A DNA stretch of 64,000 nucleotides from Flavobacterium daejeonense DSM 17708 (lineage in GTDB: Bacteria > Bacteroidota > Bacteroidia > Flavobacteriales > Flavobacteriaceae). Below the pieces are notes generated by a model. That model saw nothing but the letters and a program-made list of their open reading frames with translations. It ran no database searches and had not been told where the DNA came from. The DNA lies in NCBI RefSeq assembly GCF_000425425.1, contig NZ_AUDK01000004.1, forward strand, positions 186,001 to 250,000. Reading direction: 5' to 3'. Below, piece after piece: positions 36,035 through 45,447 of the stretch (its first letter is position 1; each line of letters starts with the position of its first letter). The translations under genes were made by a program, and so were the position numbers.

Positions 36035-38830
36035 ATGATTAATATGCAAAATAAAATTCTGGTTCTTCTTTTTCTACTATTTTCAATAAGTAATGTAGAA
36101 TCTCAAAACTTGCCTGTTCCCCAAGAGATTGGGACACAGCATCCGCGTGTTTTTGGGAAAGACATGTCATTGGAACAAGTAAAAGAACTGGTACAGAAAG
36201 AAGATTGGGCTGCAGCTATTATTGCAAAAACTCAAAATAACGTTGCACCCTATATTAATTATTATAAAACAGATAAAACCTGGTTAGTTTCCCGATTGCA
36301 GATGTATTGGAAAACCAAATCAACACAAGTTTACATTAATGGAGGGAAATATGATCATGCTGATGGAGAAGCACCGGTTCCTACTGTAAAGTTTATTGGC
36401 GGACGTGGAACACCTTCCAGTTATAGAACTCCAAAATTAGAAGATATTAAGCCCTACATGGATGATCCACGAGGTTTGTATCTTCAAAACAGTACCACCA
36501 ATGTTTGGGAATGGGGACCTATAGCTGCTACAAGTGGTATTACGAATGCTATTAACAGACAAATTTTAAGTATTGCCCGAGATGCAGCATTTTTGTATTG
36601 GTACACCGGAAAGGAAGAGTATGCAAATTTAGCCTACCATGTTCTGGATACTTATTTAAAAGGGGTTTACTATTTGAATGAACCTATTGATTTAAGTCAT
36701 GGTCACCATCAAACTTTGGTAAGCTACATTCAGTTTGAAGTTATTCAGGATCACATTTTAAATGAAATAACACAATGTTATGATTTTCTACACGATTTTA
36801 TAAGAGATAAAAATCCGGAAAGTTTAGCGATTTATGATGCTACTTTACAAAAATGGGCCGACTTACAAATTAAAAACGGAGTTAGTTTTAACAATTGGAA
36901 TTTATTGGAAGCAGCTCATATTTCACATATTGCTTTGGTTTTAGAAAATAATTCAGCTTATAAAAATGCTAAAGGAGCCCAATATTATTTGGATCAAATC
37001 ATGAATCAAAACTCCACCAGACAATGGTCTATGAATAAATTGATGGATTATGGTTATGATAAAAAAACAGGAATTTGGAATGAAAGTCCGGGTTACTCTA
37101 TGAACGTTTTGAGTGATTTTATTTCGTTTGCCGAGTTCTATGACCGCAATTTTGATATTGATTTATTAAAAGAAATGCCCCTATTAAAACAGGCAGTAAA
37201 ATCAAGTGCACAATATCTTTATCCTAATAAATATATGGTTTCTTTTGGAGATGGACATTACAATAAATTGCGTAATGAGCCCATCCGTTACATGATTGAG
37301 AATGCTCAAAAATATGGTAAAGTTGAGGATGAAAATTATTTTACCAAAATGTACAAAACGATTTATGCTGATGGTGTAACTGAGGGTAAATTTATTGGGA
37401 AAAATATTCAGGATCTTTTTGGTGGTAAAGCTTTACTCTTTAAAAACAGTATCAAGTCAGGAAAATTAACCGATTTTACTACATCCTTATTTTATGTGCC
37501 TCATAACAGCTGGCTGGTACAACGCCAAGGGGAAGGAGATTCTGCATTAATGATAAGTCAAATTGGATCCTTGGGAAATCACATGCACTCTAACGGAATT
37601 GCAATGGAATTGTATGGAAAAGGCTTGCCGTTAGCTCCGGAAATGGGACACGGATCGAGTTATTTTTCGATAGAATATGCCGAATATTACACCCAATTTC
37701 CAGCGCATAATACCGTGATTGTAAATGGAAAATCCAAATATCCAGAGATGAAAAGCAATCACGCTTTTAGTGTAAATGCTGCTTATCCAAAAAGTGAAAT
37801 TGCTGAAGGGGTCATGCCTGGTGTTACTTTTTCGGATGTTTCTTTTTTAGAACCGGAAACCGACAGTAATCAACGCAGAGTAATGGGAATTGTAAAAGAT
37901 AATACTGAAGATGGCTATTATATCGATATTTTCCGTTCGACTCAAAATAAAGGAAATAATGTAAAAAATGAATATTTCTTTCATAATCTGGGACAAAATT
38001 TAGAATTGACGGCTACAAACGGAACTCCATTAGATTTAAAACCGACTACAAAATTGGCTTTTGGTGATGGCGATTTGATGGCTTACGATTATATGTGGGA
38101 TAAAAAATCAATGGAAACGTCTCAGGATTTTAAAGGCAAATTTAACTTGGCTTTAAAAGACAAAACAGTAAATATGAATCTTTGGTTTCAAGGACAATCA
38201 GACAGAGAAGTTTTTTCAGTGCTATCGCCAAAATCAACTGCTTTAACTCATGGCTTATTACCGGATGATATTAACAAAAGTCCAATTCCAACATTGGTAG
38301 TGAAACAAAATGGAGAAGCCTGGAACAGACCTTTTGTAGCTGTTTATGAACCTGCTTTGAATAATGAAACCAATATTCAATCAGTAGATTATTTTGGAAA
38401 AAATGAGTTTGTAGGGATTCATGTGACTAATAAATCAGGAAAAGAAGATTTTATTTTTTCGAATACTACTGCTGATATAAAATTAAATGAGAAACAATTT
38501 TATGTGACAGGAACTTATGGAATGATTAGTAAAAAAGCGGATGATTTTACACTTTTTCTAGGCAATGGGAAAAACATTTCTAATGGTAATTATACGCTTG
38601 ATTTGGGGAATAAAATAGGTTCGGCTGTATTGAAAAATGAAAACGGAACAATGTATTTCAGTGCCGATGCGGCTTCGGTCTTGACAGTATCAGTAGAAGG
38701 AAAAATCAAGAGCGCTACTTTGACTGTTCCCGGTGCTCAATGTAAAGGAACATACAATAGTAAGGAAAAAACGGTAAGTTTTGAGATACCACCATTGCCT
38801 TATCAAATAGTAAAAATTGAGATTAACTAA
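36035..38830 (+). CDS. Heparinase II/III-like polysaccharide lyase
   Basis: This 931-residue secreted protein (signal peptide ending near VESQ) has an alpha-helical toroid (about 130-470; ARDAAFLYWYTGKEEYANLAYHVLDTYLKG, NNWNLLEAAHISHIAL, WNESPGYSMNVLSDF) followed by the heparinase II/III beta-sandwich part (about 500-930). The latter contains the characteristic NHMHSNGIAMELYGKGLPLAPEMG and AHNTVIVNGKSKYPE. The His in MHSNG and the Tyr/His residues of the toroid (NESPGYSMN) are candidate catalytic residues. Members of this fold cleave uronic-acid glycans by beta-elimination. I cannot assign a PL family from sequence alone. It is the first gene of the site B operon, followed after 18 bp by the GH28-like gene. 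Confidence 0.8.
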   Translation: MINMQNKILVLLFLLFSISNVESQNLPVPQEIGTQHPRVFGKDMSLEQVKELVQKEDWAAAIIAKTQNNVAPYINYYKTDKTWLVSRLQMYWKTKSTQVYINGGKYDHADGEAPVPTVKFIGGRGTPSSYRTPKLEDIKPYMDDPRGLYLQNSTTNVWEWGPIAATSGITNAINRQILSIARDAAFLYWYTGKEEYANLAYHVLDTYLKGVYYLNEPIDLSHGHHQTLVSYIQFEVIQDHILNEITQCYDFLHDFIRDKNPESLAIYDATLQKWADLQIKNGVSFNNWNLLEAAHISHIALVLENNSAYKNAKGAQYYLDQIMNQNSTRQWSMNKLMDYGYDKKTGIWNESPGYSMNVLSDFISFAEFYDRNFDIDLLKEMPLLKQAVKSSAQYLYPNKYMVSFGDGHYNKLRNEPIRYMIENAQKYGKVEDENYFTKMYKTIYADGVTEGKFIGKNIQDLFGGKALLFKNSIKSGKLTDFTTSLFYVPHNSWLVQRQGEGDSALMISQIGSLGNHMHSNGIAMELYGKGLPLAPEMGHGSSYFSIEYAEYYTQFPAHNTVIVNGKSKYPEMKSNHAFSVNAAYPKSEIAEGVMPGVTFSDVSFLEPETDSNQRRVMGIVKDNTEDGYYIDIFRSTQNKGNNVKNEYFFHNLGQNLELTATNGTPLDLKPTTKLAFGDGDLMAYDYMWDKKSMETSQDFKGKFNLALKDKTVNMNLWFQGQSDREVFSVLSPKSTALTHGLLPDDINKSPIPTLVVKQNGEAWNRPFVAVYEPALNNETNIQSVDYFGKNEFVGIHVTNKSGKEDFIFSNTTADIKLNEKQFYVTGTYGMISKKADDFTLFLGNGKNISNGNYTLDLGNKIGSAVLKNENGTMYFSADAASVLTVSVEGKIKSATLTVPGAQCKGTYNSKEKTVSFEIPPLPYQIVKIEIN

Positions 38831-38848
38831 AGATTAAAATAAAAGAAC

Positions 38849-40276
38849 GTGAAAAAAATAATTACAATAGCATTTTTATTAAGTATGAGTTTTAATATGA
38901 CTGCTCAGGAATTAGTAGTTTATGAAACGACTGAGGATATTATAAAAACGATGCACAATGATGACTTTTCTGTAAAGGTTAGAAAACCGGGCGGACTGTG
39001 GAAAGATTTATTTGAATACAATGTAAAAGTGGATCAGGTAATTGGTACCGGACATTCGGTACAAAATGCCTCTATGGCTTCTTTTGATTTTTCGGGTACG
39101 GTAGAAATAGCTGTAACTTCTAGTAAAGGAACGATTAACAAGGCCAGGGTAAGACCTTTGTCTAAAGGAATTAAAACCCAAATAAATGAGAATACGCTCT
39201 ATTTTACTTTAACAAATCCGGCGAATCTATCGGTAGAAATCAATGATGATATTTTTCATAATCTGCATTTATTTGCTAATCCAATTGAAAAAAACAAACC
39301 CAATCCTAAAGATAAAAAGGTACTTTATTTTGGTCCTGGTATTCATGAAATTCCAAATCAAATATTAAAAGTACCATCGAATAAAATTCTTTATTTAGCC
39401 GGTGGTGCCGTATTAAAAGGGCAGATATTGATTGACAATGTTCAAAATGTGAAGGTTTGTGGCAGAGGTATAGTAGATCAGGAAGTTAGGTTGGGTGTTA
39501 AAATAGCTTTTTCTAAAAATATTACTGTTCAGGATATTTTTGCTTCACAATGCTTGACGGGCGAATCGGATAGGGTAACCATTCAAAATGTAAAAACCAT
39601 CAGTTTTTTTGGTTGGGGTGATGGGATGAATATAATGGCTGCTAATAATGTCTTGTTTGATGGGGTCTTCATTCGCTCTTCAGACGATTGTACTACGGTT
39701 TATGGTACTCGTAAAGAGTTTAAAGGCGGAGCAAAAAATATTACTATGCAAAATTCTACACTATGGGCAGATGTGGGTCATCCTATTTTGATTGGTACAC
39801 ATGGAAATAGTGAGAAACCCGATGTGCTGGAAAATTTGAATTATCAAAATATTGACATTTTAGATCAAAAAGAAAAACAACTCGATTATCAGGGCTGTTT
39901 GGCTATCAATGTTGGGGATAATAATCTGGCTAAAAACGTCCTTTTTGAGAATATCAGAGTAGAAGATTTCAGAGAAGGACAATTGCTTAATTTGAGAGTG
40001 TTTTATAATACCAAGTATTGTACGGCACCTGGTTTAGGAATTGAAAATGTAGTGTTTCGTAACATCGATTATAATGGACAAAATGCCAATACTTCGATAA
40101 TAGCCGGTTACAACGAACAAAGAAAAATTAAGAACATCAGTTTTGAAAATCTAAAAATAAACGGAGTTTTAATTACAGATGAAATGCAGGGAAAACCCAA
40201 ATGGTATAAAACGGCTGATATGGCCGGTATTTTTGTGGGGGAACATGCAGAGGGAATTATTTTTAAAATGAATTAA
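38849..40276 (+). CDS. GH28-like parallel beta-helix glycosidase
   Basis: The protein has 475 residues. The start is GTG at 38849, chosen because it gives a proper signal peptide (MKKIITIAFLLSMSFNMTAQ); the next in-frame ATG would cut into it. The beta-helix region (about 150-420) has pectinase-type turns: VKVCGRGIVDQE, FFGWGDGMNIMAANN, IRSSDDCTTVYGT and HPILIGTHGN. The pair DD in SSDDC corresponds to the catalytic aspartates of GH28 (GDDC), but the NTDG and RIK motifs of true polygalacturonases are not present, so this is a divergent relative, like proteins often labelled GH28- or GH49-like. A decayed paralogue lies at 25882-26112. The role is probably hydrolysis of a glycosidic linkage in the PUL's target glycan. 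Confidence 0.75.
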   Translation: MKKIITIAFLLSMSFNMTAQELVVYETTEDIIKTMHNDDFSVKVRKPGGLWKDLFEYNVKVDQVIGTGHSVQNASMASFDFSGTVEIAVTSSKGTINKARVRPLSKGIKTQINENTLYFTLTNPANLSVEINDDIFHNLHLFANPIEKNKPNPKDKKVLYFGPGIHEIPNQILKVPSNKILYLAGGAVLKGQILIDNVQNVKVCGRGIVDQEVRLGVKIAFSKNITVQDIFASQCLTGESDRVTIQNVKTISFFGWGDGMNIMAANNVLFDGVFIRSSDDCTTVYGTRKEFKGGAKNITMQNSTLWADVGHPILIGTHGNSEKPDVLENLNYQNIDILDQKEKQLDYQGCLAINVGDNNLAKNVLFENIRVEDFREGQLLNLRVFYNTKYCTAPGLGIENVVFRNIDYNGQNANTSIIAGYNEQRKIKNISFENLKINGVLITDEMQGKPKWYKTADMAGIFVGEHAEGIIFKMN

Positions 40277-40287
40277 AATTAAAAATT

Positions 40288-41487
40288 ATGAAATACAATC
40301 ATTTTAAAAGTGTACTGGTTGCAGTAAGCTTTTTTCAACTGATAGCTTTAACGGCTTGTACAAAAAAGGGTCAAGCAGAGGAGATTACTATTGAAATACA
40401 AAATAAACTCAATTTTAGCAGAAATGAAGTTGTTAGCATCCAGCGTAATAAATTACTTTCTCTTTTAGACAAAAATGATGAAAAAAATATTCGTGTCAAA
40501 CTTCCGGAAACCGATAAATATTTGGTAACGCAATGGATGGATAATAATGGAGACGGAAAAGGGGATGAATTGCTTTTTCAGGCGAATGTAGCGGCCAATT
40601 CGACAACTAAATATGTAATTATGCTAGATACAGTGTCGGTTACAATTCCTAAAGCAAAAACCTATTCCCGTTTTGTTCCCGAGCGTATCGATGATTATGC
40701 CTGGGAAAATAATAAAGTAGCTTTTAGAGCTTATGGTCCTGTAGCACAGCAATTAGTAGAACAGGGAAAAGAAGGAGGAACGCTTTTCAGCGGAATCGAT
40801 TTATGGCTTAAAAAAGTAGATTATTCGATTATTGACAGTTGGTATCAAAAAAATGTAAAAAGCCCTGGATATTATCATATTGAGCATGGTGAAGGTTATG
40901 ATCCTTATCATGTGGGAGCAAGTAGAGGTACTGGTGGCACAGGAATTTGGAGAAATGACAGTTTGCAGGTATCTAAAAACTATGTGAGTTACAAAACTAT
41001 TGCTACAGGACCTTTGCGCACCGTTTTTGAATTGATTTATGCACCATGGAGTACTTATGGCCTTCATGAAGTAAAAAGAATTTCACTGGATTTGGATTCT
41101 AATTTCTCAAAATTTGAAATCACTTATCAATCCGATAAAAAGATTCCTAATTATACGGTAGGGATTACGCTTCATGATAAAAAAGGAGAAGTAAATATTA
41201 ACAGGCAAAAAGGCTGGTTTCGTCATTGGGAACCAATGGATAGTACTTTTGTTGGAGAAGGGATTGTATTAAGTCCCCAATTAATTGATACTGCTTTTGT
41301 TCACGATTCAAATGCAACTGATCAAAGTAATTTGTTAATACTGACTCATCCGGATAACAAAATAACCTATTATGCCGGTTTTGCCTGGACGGGAAGTAAA
41401 CAAATTAGAGATGTTATGGATTGGGATGAGATGCTTAATAAACAGGCGAAAATTATAGCAAATCCTTTACAACTGATTGTCAAATAA
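40288..41487 (+). CDS. DUF4861-family lipoprotein
   Basis: This 399-residue lipoprotein (lipobox ending TACTKKG) begins its mature part with the DUF4861 pattern IEIQNKLNFSRNEVVSI and WMDNNGDGKGDELLFQ, and continues with FVPERIDDYAWENNKVAFRAYGP, YHIEHGEGYDPYHVGASRGTGG and GWFRHWEPMD. DUF4861 proteins are frequent in PULs for uronic-acid and rhamnose-containing glycans, and the His/Tyr/Arg-rich blocks suggest an enzyme active site. I cannot state a reaction. It starts 12 bp after the GH28-like gene and belongs to the same operon. Confidence 0.75.
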   Translation: MKYNHFKSVLVAVSFFQLIALTACTKKGQAEEITIEIQNKLNFSRNEVVSIQRNKLLSLLDKNDEKNIRVKLPETDKYLVTQWMDNNGDGKGDELLFQANVAANSTTKYVIMLDTVSVTIPKAKTYSRFVPERIDDYAWENNKVAFRAYGPVAQQLVEQGKEGGTLFSGIDLWLKKVDYSIIDSWYQKNVKSPGYYHIEHGEGYDPYHVGASRGTGGTGIWRNDSLQVSKNYVSYKTIATGPLRTVFELIYAPWSTYGLHEVKRISLDLDSNFSKFEITYQSDKKIPNYTVGITLHDKKGEVNINRQKGWFRHWEPMDSTFVGEGIVLSPQLIDTAFVHDSNATDQSNLLILTHPDNKITYYAGFAWTGSKQIRDVMDWDEMLNKQAKIIANPLQLIVK

Positions 41488-41556
41488 TACTAGTTGATTG
41501 AAATCATCAAATTTGATTTGGACACTAAACCGTCCTTAGTTTCCGCAGTCGAGTGT

Positions 41557-41650
41557 CAAATGTTTGAAGAATACGTAAAAAGAAAAGCTGTCTGAGTCCC
41601 GAAAGCTTTCGGGACGAGTTCTTTTCTTTTAGTATTCGAAAACTAATTTG
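41557..41650. repeat. Long intergenic hairpin, probable dispersed repeat
   Basis: Nested inverted repeats pair 41557-41561 with 41646-41650, 41562-41565 with 41640-41643, 41569-41574 with 41632-41637, then A-rich with T-rich arms, closing on the perfect 20-bp palindrome GTCCCGAAAGCTTTCGGGAC at 41596-41615. From memory, CGAAAGCTTTCGGGA-type palindromes recur between genes in Flavobacterium genomes. The 324-bp gap (41488-41811) has no supported gene; a minus-strand frame across it is an artefact of the repeat. Confidence 0.6.
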
Positions 41651-41729
41651 ACCGACGAGAAAGCGTAAGACTTGAAATCGAAGATTCATGAATACCAAAA
41701 AACAATAAAAACGCATGAATATTTTTTTG

Positions 41730-41757
41730 TTTCTTTTTTGATCAAGCAAAAAAGAAA
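41730..41757. repeat. Short perfect inverted repeat
   Basis: TTTCTTTTTTG (41730-41740) and CAAAAAAGAAA (41747-41757) form a perfect 11-bp stem around ATCAAG, 54 bp before the GH43 start. No T-run follows on either strand. Confidence 0.5.
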
Positions 41758-41811
41758 ATTAGTAAAACAAATATATAAATAAGACCAATATCAATTTAAG
41801 ACACTAATCTA

Positions 41812-43476
41812 ATGATCTCTAGAATTCAATATGTAATTTATATTGCAATAGCTTTTTTTACTTTATACTCTTGTAAGTCGGGAAGTGAAAAACAGCCTGG
41901 AAGTCAATCTAATTCTCAAAACTATGTTTCTAAAGTTTGGCAATCAGATCGAGGAGACGGGACTTTTACGAATCCTGTTTTATATGCTGATTATTCTGAT
42001 CCTGATGTAATTCGGGTAAAAGATAATTTTTACATGACTGCCAGTAGTTTTAATTGTGTACCGGGTTTACCCATTTTGCATTCTAAAGATTTAGTGAATT
42101 GGGAGATTATCAATTATGCTTTGGAAAAACAGATTCCTGAAGCTATTTTTAATATTCCGCAGCACAGTAAAGGAGTTTGGGCTCCGGCAATACGCTTCCA
42201 TAAAGGTGAATTTTACATCTATTGGGGTGATCCTGATTTTGGTGTTTATATGATTAAAACCAAAAATATTTATGGCAAATGGTCAAAACCCATACTAGTT
42301 CTGGAAGGAAAAGGAATTATTGATCCCTGTCCGCTTTGGGATGGAGAAAATACTTATTTAGTTCACGCCTGGGCAGGAAGTCGTGCCGGTATCAACAGTG
42401 TACTCACCATCAATAAAATGAATGCTGAAGGGACAAAAGTATTGGATGAAGGACAAAATGTTTTTGATGGTCATGACAATCACCATACGATGGAAGGACC
42501 AAAATTATATAAAAAAGACGGCTATTATTACATTTTTGCTCCTGCCGGTGGCGTTGAAACGGGTTGGCAGGTGGTGATGCGTTCTAAAAATATTTACGGA
42601 CCTTATGAAGATAAAATTGTTTTAGAACAGGGAAGTACTGCAATAAATGGTCCGCATCAGGGAGCTTGGGTAACGACTCCTGATAATGCTTCCTGGTTTA
42701 TCCATTTTCAGGATCAGGGAGTTTACGGACGTGTGTTGCATCTACAACCAATGGAATGGAAAGAAGCCTGGCCAATGATAGGGAAAGATTATGATGGCAA
42801 CGGAGTTGGAGAACCGATACTTTCCGGAATAAAACCAGTAACCAGAAATAATTTACCAATTGTACATCCCGTTGAGAGCGACGAATTTGATAATGGAAAA
42901 TCGGGTTTACAATGGCAATGGTATGCAAATTCTTCGATAAAATGGAGTGCTCAAATTCCCGGAACAGATTATTTGAGGCTTTTTACTTTAAGTCAGAAAG
43001 GGGAACCCAATCTTTGGAATGTACCCAATCTTTTGTTACAAAAATTACCGGCTCCTGATTTTACAGCAACGACTAAAGTTAAATTAACTAGCGAGTGGCA
43101 AACTTCGGGGAAAAAAGCAGGTTTGCTATTAATGGGAAAATCCTATGCTTATGCTGCTATTGCCTATCATGATGGGAAATATTGGGTGCAACAAATCAGT
43201 TGTACCAATGCAAATGAAGGAACGGTGGAGAAAATAATAGAAGAAAAGCCTTTGTCTTCGAATGAGATACAATTACGAATGAGAATCACCGCTCCTGATG
43301 CCGTTTGTCAATTCAGTTACAGTGAAAACGGAACTGATTTTACTGAAATAGGAGAAAAAGCCAAAGCCGAAAAGGATTTATGGATATCAGCCAAAATTGG
43401 AATTTTTGCCATCAGTCAACCCAATGTTAAAATGGGAGGCTATGCCGATTTTGACTGGTTTAGGATAACAAAATAA
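41812..43476 (+). CDS. GH43 beta-xylosidase/alpha-L-arabinofuranosidase, lipoprotein
   Basis: This 554-residue lipoprotein (lipobox ending YSCKSG) has an N-terminal five-bladed propeller with GH43 residues in place: base Asp63 in ADYSDPDVIR, pKa-modulating Asp171 in IIDPCPLWDG and acid Glu228 in HTMEGPKLY. A C-terminal beta-sandwich (about 355-554, FDNGKSGLQWQWYAN) is typical of the long GH43 subfamilies such as 12. It would remove xylose or arabinofuranose from the non-reducing end of side chains. No HTCS-type operator lies in front of it, so it is probably transcribed by readthrough from the site B operon or from an unrecognised promoter. Confidence 0.88.
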   Translation: MISRIQYVIYIAIAFFTLYSCKSGSEKQPGSQSNSQNYVSKVWQSDRGDGTFTNPVLYADYSDPDVIRVKDNFYMTASSFNCVPGLPILHSKDLVNWEIINYALEKQIPEAIFNIPQHSKGVWAPAIRFHKGEFYIYWGDPDFGVYMIKTKNIYGKWSKPILVLEGKGIIDPCPLWDGENTYLVHAWAGSRAGINSVLTINKMNAEGTKVLDEGQNVFDGHDNHHTMEGPKLYKKDGYYYIFAPAGGVETGWQVVMRSKNIYGPYEDKIVLEQGSTAINGPHQGAWVTTPDNASWFIHFQDQGVYGRVLHLQPMEWKEAWPMIGKDYDGNGVGEPILSGIKPVTRNNLPIVHPVESDEFDNGKSGLQWQWYANSSIKWSAQIPGTDYLRLFTLSQKGEPNLWNVPNLLLQKLPAPDFTATTKVKLTSEWQTSGKKAGLLLMGKSYAYAAIAYHDGKYWVQQISCTNANEGTVEKIIEEKPLSSNEIQLRMRITAPDAVCQFSYSENGTDFTEIGEKAKAEKDLWISAKIGIFAISQPNVKMGGYADFDWFRITK

Positions 43477-43487
43477 ATATTGAAGAA

Positions 43488-45437
43488 ATGAAATTATTTA
43501 AAATTTATACAATAGGTGTTTTCCTTTGTTGTGCAGCAACAATAAATGCACAAACGATCATAAAGGAAACAGTACAAAACCTAAAGTCTCCTGACGGAGC
43601 TTACGAATTCGCTTTTTATCAAAAGCAGAATAATGAAGGTGAGAAACAAATGTATTATACTCTTTCTTTTAAAGGGGAAAAAGTTGTAGAGGAATCAGAA
43701 CTGGGCGTTTTGATTGAAAATCAGACTTTCGAGTCGGCTCTTGGAATACCAAATGATAGTTGTAAAGTTTGGGGCGAGAATTTAAATTTTACCGGAGTTC
43801 AACGTAATGCCGTAAATGAAACATGGAAGCCCGTTTACGGTGAAAATGTTGCTATTCATAATAATTATAACGAAATGACAGTGTCGTTTCGTAAAGGTGA
43901 GCTTCCCAAAGAAAAGCAAGGCGATGGTTACGATAAGAACAAAAGCTATTTTATGAACGTTATTGTTCGTGCTTACAATGAAGGGGTAGCTATTCGATAC
44001 CATTTTCCAGAGCCTACAAATGGATTATTCCTGCATATTGTAGGAGAACAAACCCAGTTTACGATGCCAGAAGGTACTTTGGCTTATTATGAACCCTGGG
44101 CGCAAGGGCATTATTCTTTATTGCTACTGAAAGATTGGAAAGGTCAGAGCGAACGCCCTTTGACAATGAAACTTACAAATGGTTTGTCAGTCGCAATTGC
44201 TGAAGCTCAAATGATTGACTATGCCCGAATGAAGTTTAGTTTAAATGCCACAAAACCCAACACCTTACAGGCTACATTATACAGTAGTGTAGATGTAATT
44301 CCTGCCTATAGTACTCCTTGGCGTGTAATTATGGCTGCGGATAAGGATATTGATTTAATAAAAAACAATACAATCATTTTGAATCTAAATCCGGAAAATC
44401 AAATTAAGGATACTTCTTGGATTAAACCGGGAAAAGTAATTCGTGTAGCAAAATTAACTCAGGAGGATGCTAAAAAATGTGTCGATTTTGCTGCCGAACG
44501 AGGTTTACAATACATTCATTTAGATGCGGGCTGGTATGGCCCTGAAATGAAAATGAGTTCCAATGCAACTACAGTTTCTGAAACCAAAGATTTTAATATG
44601 CCTGAATTGACGGCTTATGCCGCTTCAAAAGGAATTGGGCTTTGGGTTTATGTGAATCAACGAGCTTTGATTCAACAATTAGATTCTATTTTGCCTTTAT
44701 ATAAAAAATGGGGAATCAAAGGAATTAAATTTGGTTTTGTCCAGGTAGGAAATCAGCGTTGGACAACCTGGATGCATGAAGCGGTAAAGAAATGTGCGGA
44801 ATTCGGTTTGATGGTGGATATTCATGACGAATACCGTCCTACCGGTTTTAGCCGTACCTATCCTAATTTAATGACACAGGAAGGAATCCGCGGCAACGAA
44901 GAAATGCCGGATGCCGATCATAATACGATTTTACCATTTACACGTTTTTTAGCAGGACCAGCCGATTATACGATTGCGTATTATAGCAAAGCGATTAAAA
45001 ATACACATGCACACCAATTGGCATTAGCAGCGGTATATTACAGTCCAATTCAATTTATGTATTGGTATGACCAGCCTTCTGCATATCAGGGAGAGCCGGA
45101 AATTGAATTTTTTGATAAGGTAAAAGCGGTTTGGGATGAAACTAAAGTAATTAATGGTGAAGTAGGAAAATATATTACAGTTGCCCGAAGAAGTGGAAAA
45201 GAATGGTTAGTAGGGGCAATTACAAACAAAGAGAATCGTAAAATTAAAATTCCAACTAACTTCCTTCAAAAAGGAAAAAAATACATAGTACAATCATTTC
45301 AGGATGATGACAAAGTAGCAACGCGTACCAAAGTAGCTGTTTCTGAATTAAAAATTAAAGGAGGAGAAGTATTGAATTTTGATCTAAAAGCTTCAGGCGG
45401 TGTGGCGCTGATTATTTCTGAAGTTTCTAAAAAGTAA
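43488..45437 (+). CDS. GH97 glycoside hydrolase (alpha-glucosidase/alpha-galactosidase family)
   Basis: The protein has 649 residues with a signal peptide (ending TINAQ). GH97 features are the N-terminal beta-supersandwich opening SPDGAYEFAFY, TPWRVIMAADKD, LQYIHLDAGWYGP, the barrel motif VDIHDEYRPTGFSRTYPNLMTQEGIRGNE (Glu448 in HDE) and a C-terminal beta-domain. The strand GIKFGFVQVG carries Gly where retaining members have an Asp nucleophile, so by comparison with SusB from memory the enzyme should be of the inverting, Ca-dependent type. The spacer after GH43 is 11 bp, indicating cotranscription. The alpha-linked sugar it removes is unknown. Confidence 0.88.
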   Translation: MKLFKIYTIGVFLCCAATINAQTIIKETVQNLKSPDGAYEFAFYQKQNNEGEKQMYYTLSFKGEKVVEESELGVLIENQTFESALGIPNDSCKVWGENLNFTGVQRNAVNETWKPVYGENVAIHNNYNEMTVSFRKGELPKEKQGDGYDKNKSYFMNVIVRAYNEGVAIRYHFPEPTNGLFLHIVGEQTQFTMPEGTLAYYEPWAQGHYSLLLLKDWKGQSERPLTMKLTNGLSVAIAEAQMIDYARMKFSLNATKPNTLQATLYSSVDVIPAYSTPWRVIMAADKDIDLIKNNTIILNLNPENQIKDTSWIKPGKVIRVAKLTQEDAKKCVDFAAERGLQYIHLDAGWYGPEMKMSSNATTVSETKDFNMPELTAYAASKGIGLWVYVNQRALIQQLDSILPLYKKWGIKGIKFGFVQVGNQRWTTWMHEAVKKCAEFGLMVDIHDEYRPTGFSRTYPNLMTQEGIRGNEEMPDADHNTILPFTRFLAGPADYTIAYYSKAIKNTHAHQLALAAVYYSPIQFMYWYDQPSAYQGEPEIEFFDKVKAVWDETKVINGEVGKYITVARRSGKEWLVGAITNKENRKIKIPTNFLQKGKKYIVQSFQDDDKVATRTKVAVSELKIKGGEVLNFDLKASGGVALIISEVSKK

Positions 45438-45447
45438 ATTTTCAAAA

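Noticed and set aside
41525-41749. A 74-residue minus-strand frame in the GH43 upstream gap
   Set aside because: It runs across the inverted-repeat element and is typical of spurious frames in flavobacterial intergenic repeats.
41488-41811. A fifth HTCS-type operator upstream of GH43
   Set aside because: No pair of ATAATTTAT-like repeats 21 bp apart is present; the gap holds the inverted repeats instead.
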